64,000 nucleotides of DNA from Rhodobiaceae bacterium (GTDB lineage Bacteria > Pseudomonadota > Alphaproteobacteria > Rhizobiales > Aestuariivirgaceae): contig VFJY01000030.1 of NCBI GenBank assembly GCA_009885825.1, positions 16,120 through 80,119 of the forward strand, given 5' to 3'. Below the pieces are notes generated by a model. It had not been told where the DNA came from. It did no database searches and was given only the letters and a program-made list of their open reading frames with translations. Position 1 is the stretch's first letter. The number at the start of each line of letters is the position of its first letter. Shown one piece after another: positions 9,547-19,804 of this stretch. The translations under genes and the position numbers were made by a program.

Positions 9547-10749
9547 TCAGGCTTTGTTCTTGTAGTAGACGTCGAGAAACACTGCGAGCATAAGAACGGC
9601 GCCCTTGATGACCTGCTGCCAGTCAATGCCGATGCCCATGATCGACATGCCATTGTTCATCACACCGATAATGAACGCGCCAATGACGGCGCCAATCACC
9701 TTGCCCACACCTCCCGTCGTGGCCGCGCCGCCAATAAAACACGCGGCAATCACTTCCAACTCGAAGCCGGCGCCCGCCTTGGGTGTCGCCACATTGAGGC
9801 GCGCGGCGAACACCAGACCAGCAAGGGCTGCCAGCGCGCCCATGATCACGAAAATGAAGAACGTCAGCCGTTCCGTATTGATGCCGGAAAGCTTAGCTGC
9901 CTTTTCATTGCCGCCCATGGCATAGACCCTTCGGCCCATGGTGGTGCGGGTGGTCAGGAACACAAACAGGGCAATCAGCGCGAACATAACCACCAGAACA
10001 TTGGGCAGGCCCTTGTATTGCGCCATCAGGAAGGTGAAACCGAGAAAGGCCGCCGCAACAAGCAGGTTGCGGCCAAGGAAGATGCTATGCGGTTCCTCCG
10101 CCAGGCCATGCGCCTGCTGGTTGCGGCGTTCCCTGAAATTGAAAAAAACGATGAGAGCTGTCACCACAGCGCCCGCCGCCATCGCCAGTATATTGAAGGG
10201 AAGGCCAAACAGGGAGCCGCCAAATACATCCGGCACATAGCCTGAGCTGAGAAGCTGGAACGACTTCGGGAATGGCCCGATCGAAGCGCCGCCCAGAACG
10301 GTGAGGGCAAGCCCCTTGAAAACCAGCATGCCGGCGAGCGTCACAATGAAGGCGGGTATCCGGTAGTAGGCGGTGAAATAGCCCTGAACCCCGCCAATGA
10401 AAGCACCCAGCGCCACACAGACGATGACGGAAGTTATGACATCGACCTTGTAGGACACCATCAGCACGGCGGCAATCGCTCCGATGAATCCCGACACCGA
10501 GCCCACGGACAGATCAATGTGGCCCGCGACAATAATGAGCAGCATGCCCAGCGCCATGATGACGATATAGCTGTTCTGCAGGATCAGGTTCGTCATGTTG
10601 ACGGGTTTGAACAACGTGCCGTTCGTTGTGTACTGGAAGAACACCATGATCACGAGGAGCGAGAGCAACAGCGCGTAATCACGGATGTTGCTTTTCACGA
10701 AGCGGATAAAATCAGGCTTGGCTTGCGCAATGCTCGAAACGTCACTCAT
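9547..10749 (-). CDS. mmsB: Multiple monosaccharide ABC transporter permease (MmsB/GguB-like)
   Basis: BPD_transp_2 type permease (GHIDLSVGSVSGFIGAIAA..., EVIAACFIGGAATTGGVGKVIGAVIGA). Operon with a sugar ATPase and a ChvE-like SBP. Confidence 0.92.
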   Translation of the reverse strand: MSDVSSIAQAKPDFIRFVKSNIRDYALLLSLLVIMVFFQYTTNGTLFKPVNMTNLILQNSYIVIMALGMLLIIVAGHIDLSVGSVSGFIGAIAAVLMVSYKVDVITSVIVCVALGAFIGGVQGYFTAYYRIPAFIVTLAGMLVFKGLALTVLGGASIGPFPKSFQLLSSGYVPDVFGGSLFGLPFNILAMAAGAVVTALIVFFNFRERRNQQAHGLAEEPHSIFLGRNLLVAAAFLGFTFLMAQYKGLPNVLVVMFALIALFVFLTTRTTMGRRVYAMGGNEKAAKLSGINTERLTFFIFVIMGALAALAGLVFAARLNVATPKAGAGFELEVIAACFIGGAATTGGVGKVIGAVIGAFIIGVMNNGMSIMGIGIDWQQVIKGAVLMLAVFLDVYYKNKA

Positions 10750-10750
10750 G

Positions 10751-12280
10751 TCAGTTGTCCCATGATTTCATGATGGCGCGCATGATTTTTTCCTGCGTCG
10801 CCTCTTTGGCGGCCATCTCGGCCACGAATTTTCCCTCGTTCATCACATAGATGCGGTCCGAAATACCAAGCAGCTCTGGCATCTCCGACGAGATGACAAT
10901 CACGGCTTTGCCCTCCTCGGCAAGCTTGTTGATGATGCCGTATATTTCGTATTTCGCCCCCACATCAATGCCGCGTGTCGGCTCATCGAGGATCAAGACA
11001 TCTGGTCCTGAGAACAACCACTTCGACAGCACCACCTTCTGCTGATTGCCGCCGGAGAGGTTGACCGTTGTTTGAAACACGCCCGAACACCGTATCGCCA
11101 GATCTTTACGATATTTATTGGCGACAGAAAGCTCTTTCACTTCGTCAATGACCGAATGACTGGAAACGCCCTCCAGATTGGCCAGCGTTATATTGTGCTT
11201 GATATGATCAATGAGCACGAGGCCATAAGTCTTGCGGTCCTCAGTGACATAAGCAAGACCTGCCTCAATGGCTTTGGGAATGCTGCTGACATCTGCGGTT
11301 TTCCCGTGAATTTTCACCTCACCGGAAATCTTCTGGCCGTAAGCCCTGCCAAACAGCGACATGGCGAGCTCCGTCCGCCCCGCCCCCATCAGGCCCGCAA
11401 TGCCGACGACTTCGCCGCTGCGCACTGACATCGAAACATCCTTGATCATCTGCCGGTCAGCATGCAGCGGATGATAGCAACTCCAGTTGCTCACCTCGAA
11501 CATCGGCTCGCCGATTTTTGCATCGCGCGGGGGGAAACGGTCGGTGAGTTCACGGCCCACCATGGCCTTGATGATGCGGTCTTCGCTCACCTTGGCGGTG
11601 TGGGTGTCGAGGGTGTCAATCGTCTTGCCGTCACGCAGAACAGTAATGCGGTCAGCGACTTTCAAAACCTCGTTGAGCTTATGGGTGATCAGGATCGAAG
11701 AAATTCCCTGCGCCTTGAACTCCCTCAGAAGCGCCAGCAGCGCATTCGAGTCTGTTTCATTGAGGCTCGATGTCGGCTCGTCAAGGATCAGCAGCTTCAC
11801 CTTCTTATTCAGGGCCTTGGCGATTTCGACAAGTTGCTGTTTGCCGGTGCCGATATTGGTGATCAGCGTGTTGGGATGCTCGTTGAGGCCGACCTTCTTC
11901 AGCAGTTCCTTGGTGCGCGCAAAGGCCTCAAACCAGTCAATCACCCCCCGCGTGGCGGGCTCATGACCAAGAAAAATGTTTTCCGCGATCGAGAGCAGCG
12001 GAACAAGGGCGAGTTCCTGGTGGATAATAATGATTCCGGTGTTTTCACTGTCGGCAATGGTCGCGAATTTTCGCTCCGCATTATCGAAATGGATTTCACC
12101 ATCATAGCTGCCCGCCGGATAAACGCCCGACAACACTTTCATGAGTGTCGATTTACCTGCGCCATTTTCACCAACGACGGCATGGATTTCGGCAGGCATG
12201 ACACTGAGATTGACGTTGGTAAGCGCATTGACACCCGGAAACGTCTTTGTAATGCCACGCATGTCAAGGATTGGCTGCAT
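10751..12280 (-). CDS. mmsA: Multiple monosaccharide ABC transporter ATP-binding protein (MmsA/GguA-like)
   Basis: Two ABC cassettes: [70 protein letters not shown]. Confidence 0.94.
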   Translation of the reverse strand: MQPILDMRGITKTFPGVNALTNVNLSVMPAEIHAVVGENGAGKSTLMKVLSGVYPAGSYDGEIHFDNAERKFATIADSENTGIIIIHQELALVPLLSIAENIFLGHEPATRGVIDWFEAFARTKELLKKVGLNEHPNTLITNIGTGKQQLVEIAKALNKKVKLLILDEPTSSLNETDSNALLALLREFKAQGISSILITHKLNEVLKVADRITVLRDGKTIDTLDTHTAKVSEDRIIKAMVGRELTDRFPPRDAKIGEPMFEVSNWSCYHPLHADRQMIKDVSMSVRSGEVVGIAGLMGAGRTELAMSLFGRAYGQKISGEVKIHGKTADVSSIPKAIEAGLAYVTEDRKTYGLVLIDHIKHNITLANLEGVSSHSVIDEVKELSVANKYRKDLAIRCSGVFQTTVNLSGGNQQKVVLSKWLFSGPDVLILDEPTRGIDVGAKYEIYGIINKLAEEGKAVIVISSEMPELLGISDRIYVMNEGKFVAEMAAKEATQEKIMRAIMKSWDN

Positions 12281-12344
12281 GCCTCTGTCGCCTCCCGTTT
12301 CAATCGGACAGGTTGACCCTGTTTTCCTATCTCATTGATACGCC

Positions 12345-12385
12345 AAAAAACGCGGGCCCCGCAAGTTGAACTCGCGAGACCCACT
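12345..12385 (-). terminator. Intra-operon terminator/attenuator between chvE and mmsA
   Basis: On the minus strand GTGGGTCTCGCGAG-ttcaa-CTTGCGGGGCCCGC then g-TTTTTT: ~14-bp stem including G-U pairs, followed by T6. Confidence 0.7.
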
Positions 12386-12398
12386 CACTTAGATAAAA

Positions 12399-13466
12399 CT
12401 AATTGTTGATCTGGTCAGCAGTGTAATAGCCCGAGTCAACCAACATCTTGGTAATGTCATCCTTACCAACTGAATAAGGGGTCAGCAGATAGGAAGGCAC
12501 AATCTTCACACCATTGTTGTAGGTTTTGGTGTCGTTGATTTCCGGTTCCTTGCCCTGCAGCACCGTATCCACCATCTTGGCGGTTACCTTGGCAAGCTCG
12601 CGCGTGTCCTTGAACACGGTTGAATACTGTTCGCCAGCCATCATGCCCTTAACAGACGCAAGTTCCGCATCCTGCCCGGTTACGATTGGCATTGCCTGCT
12701 CCGGGGAGCCGTAGCCGACGCCCTTGAGCGATGAGATAATGCCGCGTGACAGGCCGTCATAAGGCGCCAATACGCCGTTCACCTTCTTGTCAGTGTAATT
12801 AGCCGACAGGAGGTTGTCCATGCGGGCCTGTGCAACAGCGCCATCCCAGCGCAGCGTGCCAACCGTATCCATGCCCATTTGGCCTGAACCAATGACGATT
12901 TCCTTCGAGTCAATCATCGGCTGCAGAACTGACATGGCACCATCATAGAAATAGAAGGCGTTGGTGTCGTCTGGCGAACCGCCGAACAACTCAACATTGT
13001 AAGGGCCTGCGCCTGATGCTTTGAGGCCAGCGATGAGGGAATTGCCCTGCAATACGCCAACGCCAAAATTGTCAAATGTGGTATAATAATCAACATTTTC
13101 CGTCTTGCTGATCAGGCGGTCATAGGCAAATACCTTGATGCCAGCATCATGGGCTTTTTGCAGAACGTCTGAAAGCGTCGTGCCGTCAATTGCAGCAATA
13201 ATCAGAACCTTGGCCCCTTTGGTGACCATGTTCTCGATCTGGGCGAGCTGGTTTGGAATGTCATCCTCAGCATATTGCAAGTCCGCGGTGTAGCCCATCG
13301 CGGTGAATTCCTTCACCATGGATTCGCCATCGGAAATCCAGCGGGTTGAAGACTTTGTTGGCATCGAAATGCCAATCAGGCCCTTGTCCTGCGCGTGGGC
13401 TGAACCAGCCACCAGCAATGCGCTCAAACCGGCCGAGACGACCAGCAAATTTCTACGATTAATCAT
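12399..13466 (-). CDS. chvE: Multiple monosaccharide-binding periplasmic protein, ChvE-like
   Basis: [73 protein letters not shown]..., the characteristic ChvE N-terminal region, with adjacent mmsA/mmsB. Confidence 0.92.
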   Translation of the reverse strand: MINRRNLLVVSAGLSALLVAGSAHAQDKGLIGISMPTKSSTRWISDGESMVKEFTAMGYTADLQYAEDDIPNQLAQIENMVTKGAKVLIIAAIDGTTLSDVLQKAHDAGIKVFAYDRLISKTENVDYYTTFDNFGVGVLQGNSLIAGLKASGAGPYNVELFGGSPDDTNAFYFYDGAMSVLQPMIDSKEIVIGSGQMGMDTVGTLRWDGAVAQARMDNLLSANYTDKKVNGVLAPYDGLSRGIISSLKGVGYGSPEQAMPIVTGQDAELASVKGMMAGEQYSTVFKDTRELAKVTAKMVDTVLQGKEPEINDTKTYNNGVKIVPSYLLTPYSVGKDDITKMLVDSGYYTADQINN

Positions 13467-13594
13467 TTTTTCTCTCCCATTTTGCAGCTCCGCTGCTTAC
13501 TAACCATACTCCAGGCAAACTACCCGAGCCTGCGCTCATTATAGGAATGACCGCCATCGCGCAATGCCGTTTTGTATGATAAAAGTCTTGAGAC

Positions 13595-14356
13595 ATGGAC
13601 ATCGGCAGAATGCCAAAAATGAAAAAACTCAAAGCCACCGGCAATGAAAACCTGCACCGCAAGGTGGCGGAAAGCATCGGCAGCCAAATCTTGAAAGGCG
13701 TCTATGCGCCCGGCGCCATATTGCCGAACGAGGCTGATTGGTGCCGCATATATGGGGCGAGCCGCACCACCGTCCGGGAAGCAGTCAAGACGCTCAACGC
13801 CAAGGGCCTGCTGAAATCCCGCACCAAAATTGGCTCGCGCGTTGAACCCCGGGAACACTGGAATATTCTCGATCGCGATGTCTTGGCATGGCATCTGGCA
13901 TCCATGGCGCCGCAGGACTTTTTTGCCTCGGTTCAGCAGGTTCGCAAGATTCTTGAGCCCGAAATTGCGGCCCTTGCGGCACTCAACCATTCACCAGCCC
14001 AGCTGCGCGCCATAAGTGATGCGCTCCTGGAAATGCAAAGCGCCAAGAGTGGGCGGGAATCAGTAGGCCCTGACGTCAAGTTCCATTTGGCCTTGCTGGC
14101 AGCAGCCAACAACCCTCTCCTGTCGCCATTCGGAATAATGATCGAAACCGCCCTCACCAGCATGTTTGAAACCACGTCAACCTCAACAACCGGGACAGAT
14201 ATTTTCGTTCCCCAGCACGAAGTCATTCTAAAAGCTGTGGCGCGCGGCAATGATTCTGCAGCCCGCAAGGCCATGATTGTCTTGCTGGAAAATACCGATA
14301 AAATTATCGCGGATTCTTCGGCGGCTGCAAAATCAAAAAAGTCGCGTAAAAGTTAA
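13595..14356 (+). CDS. FadR-subfamily GntR transcriptional regulator
   Basis: wHTH ([41 protein letters not shown]) plus FCD domain. Divergent from the chvE operon. Confidence 0.9.
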   Translation: MDIGRMPKMKKLKATGNENLHRKVAESIGSQILKGVYAPGAILPNEADWCRIYGASRTTVREAVKTLNAKGLLKSRTKIGSRVEPREHWNILDRDVLAWHLASMAPQDFFASVQQVRKILEPEIAALAALNHSPAQLRAISDALLEMQSAKSGRESVGPDVKFHLALLAAANNPLLSPFGIMIETALTSMFETTSTSTTGTDIFVPQHEVILKAVARGNDSAARKAMIVLLENTDKIIADSSAAAKSKKSRKS

Positions 14357-14883
14357 ACCGCCGTCATGCCCCTGGCGAAACGCTGCCAATTGCGGACATA
14401 GCCCTCGGCGGACTTGGCAAGCCGCAGGATGGCATCTTGATCAAGCTCGCGCACAATTTTTCCAGGCGCTCCCATCACCAATGAATTGTCGAGAATAGTC
14501 TTGCCCTCGGGTATCAGCGTGTGAGCGCCAATCAGGCAGTTTTTCCCTATCACCGCGTTGTTGAGAATAGTGGCGCCAATTCCCACCAGCGAATTGTCGC
14601 CAATCGAGCAGCCATGCAGCATGGCCTGATGGCCAATGGTGCAACCCTGGCCGATTGTGAGAGGCGACCCCATGTCCGTGTGCAGCACACAGCCGTCCTG
14701 GATATTGCTGCCTTCGCCCACCGCGATGAGTTCCATGTCACCGCGCAACACTGCACCAAACCACACGCTGGCATTTTTATTGAGCCTCACCCGCCCGATG
14801 ACGTGGGCGCCAGGTGCTATCCAATAGCTTCCAGCCTCCGGCAACTCAGGCGATATGCCGTCCAGCGCATAAATTGTCATCAA
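14353..14883 (-). CDS. Gamma-type carbonic anhydrase family / hexapeptide-repeat protein
   Basis: Left-handed beta-helix repeats: [74 protein letters not shown]. Confidence 0.92.
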   Translation of the reverse strand: MMTIYALDGISPELPEAGSYWIAPGAHVIGRVRLNKNASVWFGAVLRGDMELIAVGEGSNIQDGCVLHTDMGSPLTIGQGCTIGHQAMLHGCSIGDNSLVGIGATILNNAVIGKNCLIGAHTLIPEGKTILDNSLVMGAPGKIVRELDQDAILRLAKSAEGYVRNWQRFARGMTAV

Positions 14884-14893
14884 TCAATCCCGA

Positions 14894-15247
14894 TTACGTG
14901 ACACCAAAGAACTGGTTCAGGATAAAGACGCCTTGCAAAAAGCTCCAGCCAAAACTTAACGCAATCAAAGTTCCGCCGATAACGGGTTGCGCGTCGAGCT
15001 TTTTGAAACCGCTGAGCAAGATCAGAAGTGGCGCACTTATGACGACCACCATTGCCCTGATCGGCGCAAGCCAGCTGGGTTCCAACAGCAGCTGAAATCC
15101 AGGCCTTGTGCCAGTGAAGGACGCCCAGGCACTTCCCGAAATGCCTGCGGCCGCGATGCCAACAATGATGGTATAGATGTAGACAATTGAAACAACGTCC
15201 ATAACAAACCCTTGCCAACCCGTGCCAAAAAGGCACATTTCCCGCAT
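14894..15247 (-). CDS. Small membrane protein, unknown function
   Basis: About 100 aa with three hydrophobic segments. An in-frame internal Met (MDVVSIVYIY...) is an alternative start. Confidence 0.65.
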   Translation of the reverse strand: MREMCLFGTGWQGFVMDVVSIVYIYTIIVGIAAAGISGSAWASFTGTRPGFQLLLEPSWLAPIRAMVVVISAPLLILLSGFKKLDAQPVIGGTLIALSFGWSFLQGVFILNQFFGVT

Positions 15248-15316
15248 CGTAAGGGAAAGAGCAGCAAGTTATGGGCCGTAGGGAAGAAAGAATGGGATAG
15301 CGCTAGACGGAATCAC

Positions 15317-15355
15317 CCAGAGTCTCCCTCCCCCTTGAGAGGAGGGAGACTCTGG
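15317..15355. repeat. Long perfect inverted repeat (hairpin)
   Basis: CCAGAGTCTCCCTCC-cccttgaga-GGAGGGAGACTCTGG: 15-bp perfect stem, 9-nt loop. Confidence 0.9.
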
Positions 15356-15384
15356 CACAATCAAAAGCCGCTCCGCACTAGCGG

Positions 15385-15594
15385 TTATTCCAAGTCGATA
15401 TCCAGGATCGCCATGGAGAAGTGATATGACAATTCACCATCCTCCTCATCCTTGGAGATGACGCCGATGAACTCTTCGCCAACATACACCTCGCAACTAT
15501 CGGTCTTCTGCGGGCGCTTGCGCACGGATATGGTCGCCGATTCAAATGTTTTGCGAAAGAATTTGGTTAACTGAGCAAGTTCTTCGGGCTTCAA
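15385..15594 (-). CDS. DUF3126 family protein
   Basis: MKPEELAQLTKFFRKTFESATISVRKRPQKTDSCEVYVGEEFIGVISKDEEDGELSYHFSMAILDIDL; next to cysE as in Rhizobiales. Confidence 0.88.
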   Translation of the reverse strand: MKPEELAQLTKFFRKTFESATISVRKRPQKTDSCEVYVGEEFIGVISKDEEDGELSYHFSMAILDIDLE

Positions 15595-15633
15595 AGTGGC
15601 AGTCTCCTAGAGATGTCGACATGCCATCTAACG

Positions 15634-16461
15634 CTATTCCGGCAGGTTCGCAATATCCTCAACCTGATGATCCATGGCGCGCGCTGGCTCTTCACAGCCA
15701 GCATAGCCCACGATCTTTGCCGGCACTCCGGCGACCGTGCGATTGGGAGGAACATCATGCAAAACCACAGAGCAGGCGGCGACCCGCGAGCAATGGCCGA
15801 TTTCGATGTTCCCAAGAATCTTGGCGCCAGCACCGATCAGCACACCGTGCCGGATTTTCGGATGCCGGTCACCCGTTTCCTTGCCTGTGCCACCCAGCGT
15901 CACGCCTTGCAGAATGGAAACATTATCTTCAACCACACTGGTTTCGCCGATCACGATATCATGTCCATGATCAATCATGATGCCCTTGCCGATTTTGGCG
16001 GCCGGATTGATATCAACCGTCGAAATCATCGACGAGCGGCTTTGCAGATAACTGGCGAAATCACTCCGCCCCATGTGCAGCAGGCGATGCGCCATGCGGT
16101 GGGTTTGAATTGCCTGATAGCCTTTGAAATAAAGCAGGGGATCAACATAGCGATGGCAGGCGGGGTCACGCTCAAACGTAGCCAGAATATCCGCGCGCGC
16201 TGCCACACCAATTTCTGGCTCTTCCTCAATTGCGTCCTCAAAGGCTTGCACCACCAGATCAGAACTCAGGTCCGCATTGCCCAAACGCTGCGCCAAGCGG
16301 TGAACCAGCGCCTTTTCAAATGTGCTGTGGTTCAGAACGGCGGTAAAGATAAACCCGCCCAGAACTGGTTCCTTGTGGGCAATCTCTTCGGCTTCCCGCC
16401 GCATCCGGTCCCAAACGGGATCGAGCTTTTCAACGGCGTGTGGTCTGGTGGATTGGCGCAT
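15634..16461 (-). CDS. cysE: Serine O-acetyltransferase
   Basis: DPAC..Y..P...FKGYQAIQTHRMAHRL, DINPAAKIGKGIMIDHGHDIVIGETSVVEDNVSILQGVTLGGTGKETGDRHPKI. Confidence 0.96.
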   Translation of the reverse strand: MRQSTRPHAVEKLDPVWDRMRREAEEIAHKEPVLGGFIFTAVLNHSTFEKALVHRLAQRLGNADLSSDLVVQAFEDAIEEEPEIGVAARADILATFERDPACHRYVDPLLYFKGYQAIQTHRMAHRLLHMGRSDFASYLQSRSSMISTVDINPAAKIGKGIMIDHGHDIVIGETSVVEDNVSILQGVTLGGTGKETGDRHPKIRHGVLIGAGAKILGNIEIGHCSRVAACSVVLHDVPPNRTVAGVPAKIVGYAGCEEPARAMDHQVEDIANLPE

Positions 16462-16520
16462 GGAAAACTACTCCTCGATGGCGGCACTATAAGGCACTTT
16501 ACTACATATGTGGAGCGCCT

Positions 16521-17300
16521 CTAGCTCTTAACAAGGCCTAGCGGATGATCATGCAAAAACTGTAAAACCGCGCCCTTGTAACCCTTGTCGCCCACCGCGT
16601 TCATATGGTTGCGGCCTGGCAGCGTCAAGCCCAAAGCCCCCGGAATAGCCCTGACCAGCGGCTCTGCAGGCCCCGAAAGATCATCTTTCTCCCCCACCAC
16701 AACCAACACGGGAGATTTGATGCCAGCCAGCATTTCCCCGGTAATTTTGACCCGTGAAGACTTGATGCAGGCGGCCAAGGCTTTCAAGTCACTGCGAGTC
16801 ACCTCGGCAAAATAGCGAAAAGCGCGAGCCCCCATATCCTCCACATCCACAATCGAAGCCGATTCCAAACCCTTGGCAATTTCGGCCCCGCCGCCAACCC
16901 CCTTGATCATGTTTTCAGCCAAACCGGCCAGCACCGCCGTGGCAACGCGGCCCGGATGGGCAATCGCGAGAAAGGTTGAAATTCTAGCGCCCATGGAATA
17001 ACCCATCACATGGGCGCGCGAGATACCCAAATGGTCCAGCAAACGCCGCGCATCCTCAGCCATTTCAGCAGCGGCATAGAGCAGCGGGTCATAAAGCTTT
17101 TCGCTTTCCCCATGGCCCCGGTTATCGATGGTGATCACCCGGTAGCCGCCCGTAACCAGCGTCTTGACCCACCCCGTATCCACCCAATTCACCCGCCCAT
17201 TGGAGGCAAACCCATGAATGAGCAGGATTGGTTCCCCCTGCCCTTCATCATCGAAAGCAATTTCCACACCAGCTGAATTGAATTTGTGCATGCCCGACAA
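16521..17300 (-). CDS. Alpha/beta fold hydrolase
   Basis: LLIHGFASNGRVNW, VITIDNRGHGESEKLYD, VMGYSMGARIS nucleophile elbow, C-terminal His region. Confidence 0.9.
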   Translation of the reverse strand: MSGMHKFNSAGVEIAFDDEGQGEPILLIHGFASNGRVNWVDTGWVKTLVTGGYRVITIDNRGHGESEKLYDPLLYAAAEMAEDARRLLDHLGISRAHVMGYSMGARISTFLAIAHPGRVATAVLAGLAENMIKGVGGGAEIAKGLESASIVDVEDMGARAFRYFAEVTRSDLKALAACIKSSRVKITGEMLAGIKSPVLVVVGEKDDLSGPAEPLVRAIPGALGLTLPGRNHMNAVGDKGYKGAVLQFLHDHPLGLVKS

Positions 17301-17343
17301 GATATGCTATTTGCTGGCCCTCACAAGGCTTTTTGAGGTTCAC

Positions 17344-17589
17344 ATGGCATCGTCATCCACCCCCCACTATCAAAACGACATGGGGCTATCCAAAATCGAA
17401 ATTGGTTCAAGGGAGTTCACGTGCGTAGGCGCCAAGCCCCCCTATGATCACCCGCATGTTTTCCTCAACCTGGGTGCGGCTGAAGAAATCGTCTGCCCCT
17501 ATTGCTCGACGCTCTTCAAACACAACGCCAAACTCGGCGCAGGCCACGCCAATCCAGCCGCCGCCGTCTGGCATGATGAGGCCGCATAA
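17344..17589 (+). CDS. Zinc-finger domain protein (zf-CHCC, NDUFS6-like)
   Basis: KIEIGSREFTCVGAKPPYDHPHVFLNLGAAEEIVCPYCSTLFKHN. ATG at 17344. Confidence 0.88.
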   Translation: MASSSTPHYQNDMGLSKIEIGSREFTCVGAKPPYDHPHVFLNLGAAEEIVCPYCSTLFKHNAKLGAGHANPAAAVWHDEAA

Positions 17590-18074
17590 CTGCCGCCTTC
17601 ACCATCCGTGAATACAAGGACAGCGACGAAACTCGACTCGTCGGGCTGATCCGCGAACTGCAAGCATTTGAGTTTCCGCTCTACAAATGGGGGAAACCCC
17701 TGGAAGACATTGGCCCTTGGTATATTGAAGAAACAAAGAAGCAGTGTGCGAAACATGCAGGTTTAATTCTCGTGGCAGAAGCTGCTAGTGTTTTGCTCGG
17801 CTACGCGACCATTTTGACAAAGTGCGAAGAAGACGGAACCAGCGACGAGATAGCCTACACCTACGCTCAAGTCGACGATCTTGTGGTTACCCAATCGGCG
17901 TGCCGGAAAGGTGTGGGCAAGGCGCTTTTGCGGACCAGCGAAGACAAGGCACGAGCAGCGGGCCGTAAAATTTTGCGCATTGGCGTTCTCTCCCAAAATT
18001 CTGGTGCTATATCCGCCTATCATGACTTTGGCTTTGCGCCTTATCACCAAATGCCGGAAAAAATCCTTCGATGA
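17586..18074 (+). CDS. GNAT family N-acetyltransferase with apparent non-canonical ATA start
   Basis: Frame open from 17580. (ATA)-TAAFTIREYKDSDETRLVGLIRELQAFEFPLYKWGKPLEDIGPWYIEETKKQCAKHAGLILVAEAASVLLGYATI...VDDLVVTQSACRKGVGKALLRTSEDKARAAG. The first in-frame ATG (17772) would delete ~62 aa of conserved-looking domain. Confidence 0.75.
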   Translation: MTAAFTIREYKDSDETRLVGLIRELQAFEFPLYKWGKPLEDIGPWYIEETKKQCAKHAGLILVAEAASVLLGYATILTKCEEDGTSDEIAYTYAQVDDLVVTQSACRKGVGKALLRTSEDKARAAGRKILRIGVLSQNSGAISAYHDFGFAPYHQMPEKILR

Positions 18075-19273
18075 AATCTTCGCTGTCAATTGTTGAAGCC
18101 CGCCGTGTGGCGCTTAGCGCCCAGGGTTTCACGTTTCCCAATCGCGACGGAAAAGCCAATTGGACAAAAATCAGCAAGACGATTGACCAGATCAATCTTC
18201 TGCAGATTGATAGCGTCAACGTGCTTGTGCGCTCCCATTACCTCCCAGTGTTTTCCCGGCTTGGCCACTATGATCACGCAACACTGGATGCCCGCACCTT
18301 CAGCAACAAAAAACGCACCATGTTCGAATGCTGGTCCCATGAGGCAAGCCTTGTTCCCTTGAAGCTTCACCCCCTGATGCGCTGGCGCATGAACCGCGCC
18401 CTGAACGGCAACGGCACTTACAGCTCCATGAATGAGTTCGCCCAACAGGAAAAAACCTATGTGAAGTCCGTTCTTGAGTTCGTCCGGCGCAACGGCCCCA
18501 CGGCAGTTAGCGACTTGCCCGACGGCGGCAAAAGCGCTGGCGGTTGGTGGGGATGGAGCAAGGGCAAGATGGCGATGGAAACCTTGTTTGACCAGGGCCT
18601 CGTCACCACGGCGGCAAGACCTTCGTTCGAGCGCATTTACGACCTTACCGAAAATATTATTCCCGCAGAAATCCTGGCGCTGCCAACGCCAACTGAAGCA
18701 AATACCTTCGCCACATTGCTGGACCTTTCAGGCCGCGCCCTTGGCATAGGGACAGAGTTCGATCTCCGCGATTACTTCCGCCTGCCTGTCGCGGAAACCA
18801 AAACAGCACTCGCCCAACTCGTTGAAAATGGAGCGCTCATTGCAGTTTCCGTGGAGGATTGGAAACACCAGGCCTACATCCACCGCGATGCAAAACTTCC
18901 ACGCAAAGCGGGAGGCGTAGCCCTCGTGTCACCCTTCGATCCGCTTGTCTGGGAACGCGCCCGCGCCGAACGGCTTTTCAACTTCCACTACCGCATCGAA
19001 ATCTATACGCCCGCCGAAAAACGCAAATTTGGCTACTATGTTTTGCCCTTCCTGCTGGGTGATCGCTTTGCCGGGCGCATTTGCCTGAAAGCCGACCGCC
19101 AGGCAGGCGTTCTGCGCGCCAATGCGGCTCACCTGGAGCCTCACGCCGATCCGCAAGAAACTGCGGAAGCCATGGCCCAAGAGCTAAATCTCATGGCAAA
19201 ATGGCTGGGCTTGAATGGGGTGGAAGCTGGTGCCAAAGGTAATCTCGCCAGACACTTGAAGGCTGCCCTGTGA
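18071..19273 (+). CDS. Winged-helix DNA-binding protein, YcaQ/AlkZ-like DNA glycosylase family
   Basis: ARRVALSAQGF...IDQINLLQIDSVNVLVRSHYLPVFSRLGHY...FECWSHEASLVP, AlkZ/HTH_42 family pattern. Confidence 0.88.
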   Translation: MKSSLSIVEARRVALSAQGFTFPNRDGKANWTKISKTIDQINLLQIDSVNVLVRSHYLPVFSRLGHYDHATLDARTFSNKKRTMFECWSHEASLVPLKLHPLMRWRMNRALNGNGTYSSMNEFAQQEKTYVKSVLEFVRRNGPTAVSDLPDGGKSAGGWWGWSKGKMAMETLFDQGLVTTAARPSFERIYDLTENIIPAEILALPTPTEANTFATLLDLSGRALGIGTEFDLRDYFRLPVAETKTALAQLVENGALIAVSVEDWKHQAYIHRDAKLPRKAGGVALVSPFDPLVWERARAERLFNFHYRIEIYTPAEKRKFGYYVLPFLLGDRFAGRICLKADRQAGVLRANAAHLEPHADPQETAEAMAQELNLMAKWLGLNGVEAGAKGNLARHLKAAL

Positions 19274-19803
19274 TCCACATCGAAACTGATCGTCTTATCC
19301 TGCGCCTCGTGCCGCTCGCTGCCCTTGCCAGCACTGCGGCCGGAAATATCAAGCCAACCAAAGCGCTGGTCGGCAAACATCTGACCGAAGAATGGTTTGA
19401 GGATTCCTGGGTCTATCAACTGCGCTATGACCAATGGATGGCCGACCCATCTTACGCGCCCTGGTCGGTCAGGGCGATTGCCTCCAAAGAAACAGGCGAC
19501 ATCGTCGGGAACATGAATTGCCACCACAATCCAATGCCCTTTGCATTGGATGGCAACGAGTTCCTAGCGGTTGAAATGGGTTACACCGTGTTTGAACCCT
19601 GGCGGCGTCAAGGCATCGCTTTCGAAGCCATCCGGGCGTTCACCGCCTGGGCCAAAACCGAAGGCGTTGCGGCCATTATTCTCTCCATTTCACCAGAAAA
19701 CAATCCCTCACTGGCGCTTGCAAAAAAATTGGGAGCGCAAAAGATCGGCTCCCACATTGACGAGAAGGATGGGCCGGAGGATATCTACCTCTTCAAGTGC
19801 TGA
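19270..19803 (+). CDS. GNAT family N-acetyltransferase (RimJ/RimL-like)
   Basis: IETDRLILRLVP...EMGYTVFEPWRRQGIAFEAIRAFTAWA...NNPSLALAKKLGAQKIG. Confidence 0.88.
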   Translation: MIHIETDRLILRLVPLAALASTAAGNIKPTKALVGKHLTEEWFEDSWVYQLRYDQWMADPSYAPWSVRAIASKETGDIVGNMNCHHNPMPFALDGNEFLAVEMGYTVFEPWRRQGIAFEAIRAFTAWAKTEGVAAIILSISPENNPSLALAKKLGAQKIGSHIDEKDGPEDIYLFKC

Positions 19804-19804
19804 G

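Noticed and set aside
11462-12316. 284-aa plus-strand ORF
   Set aside because: Antisense to mmsA; no recognisable domain.
13880-13990. Short antisense ORFs in the GntR gene
   Set aside because: Coding potential belongs to the plus-strand regulator.
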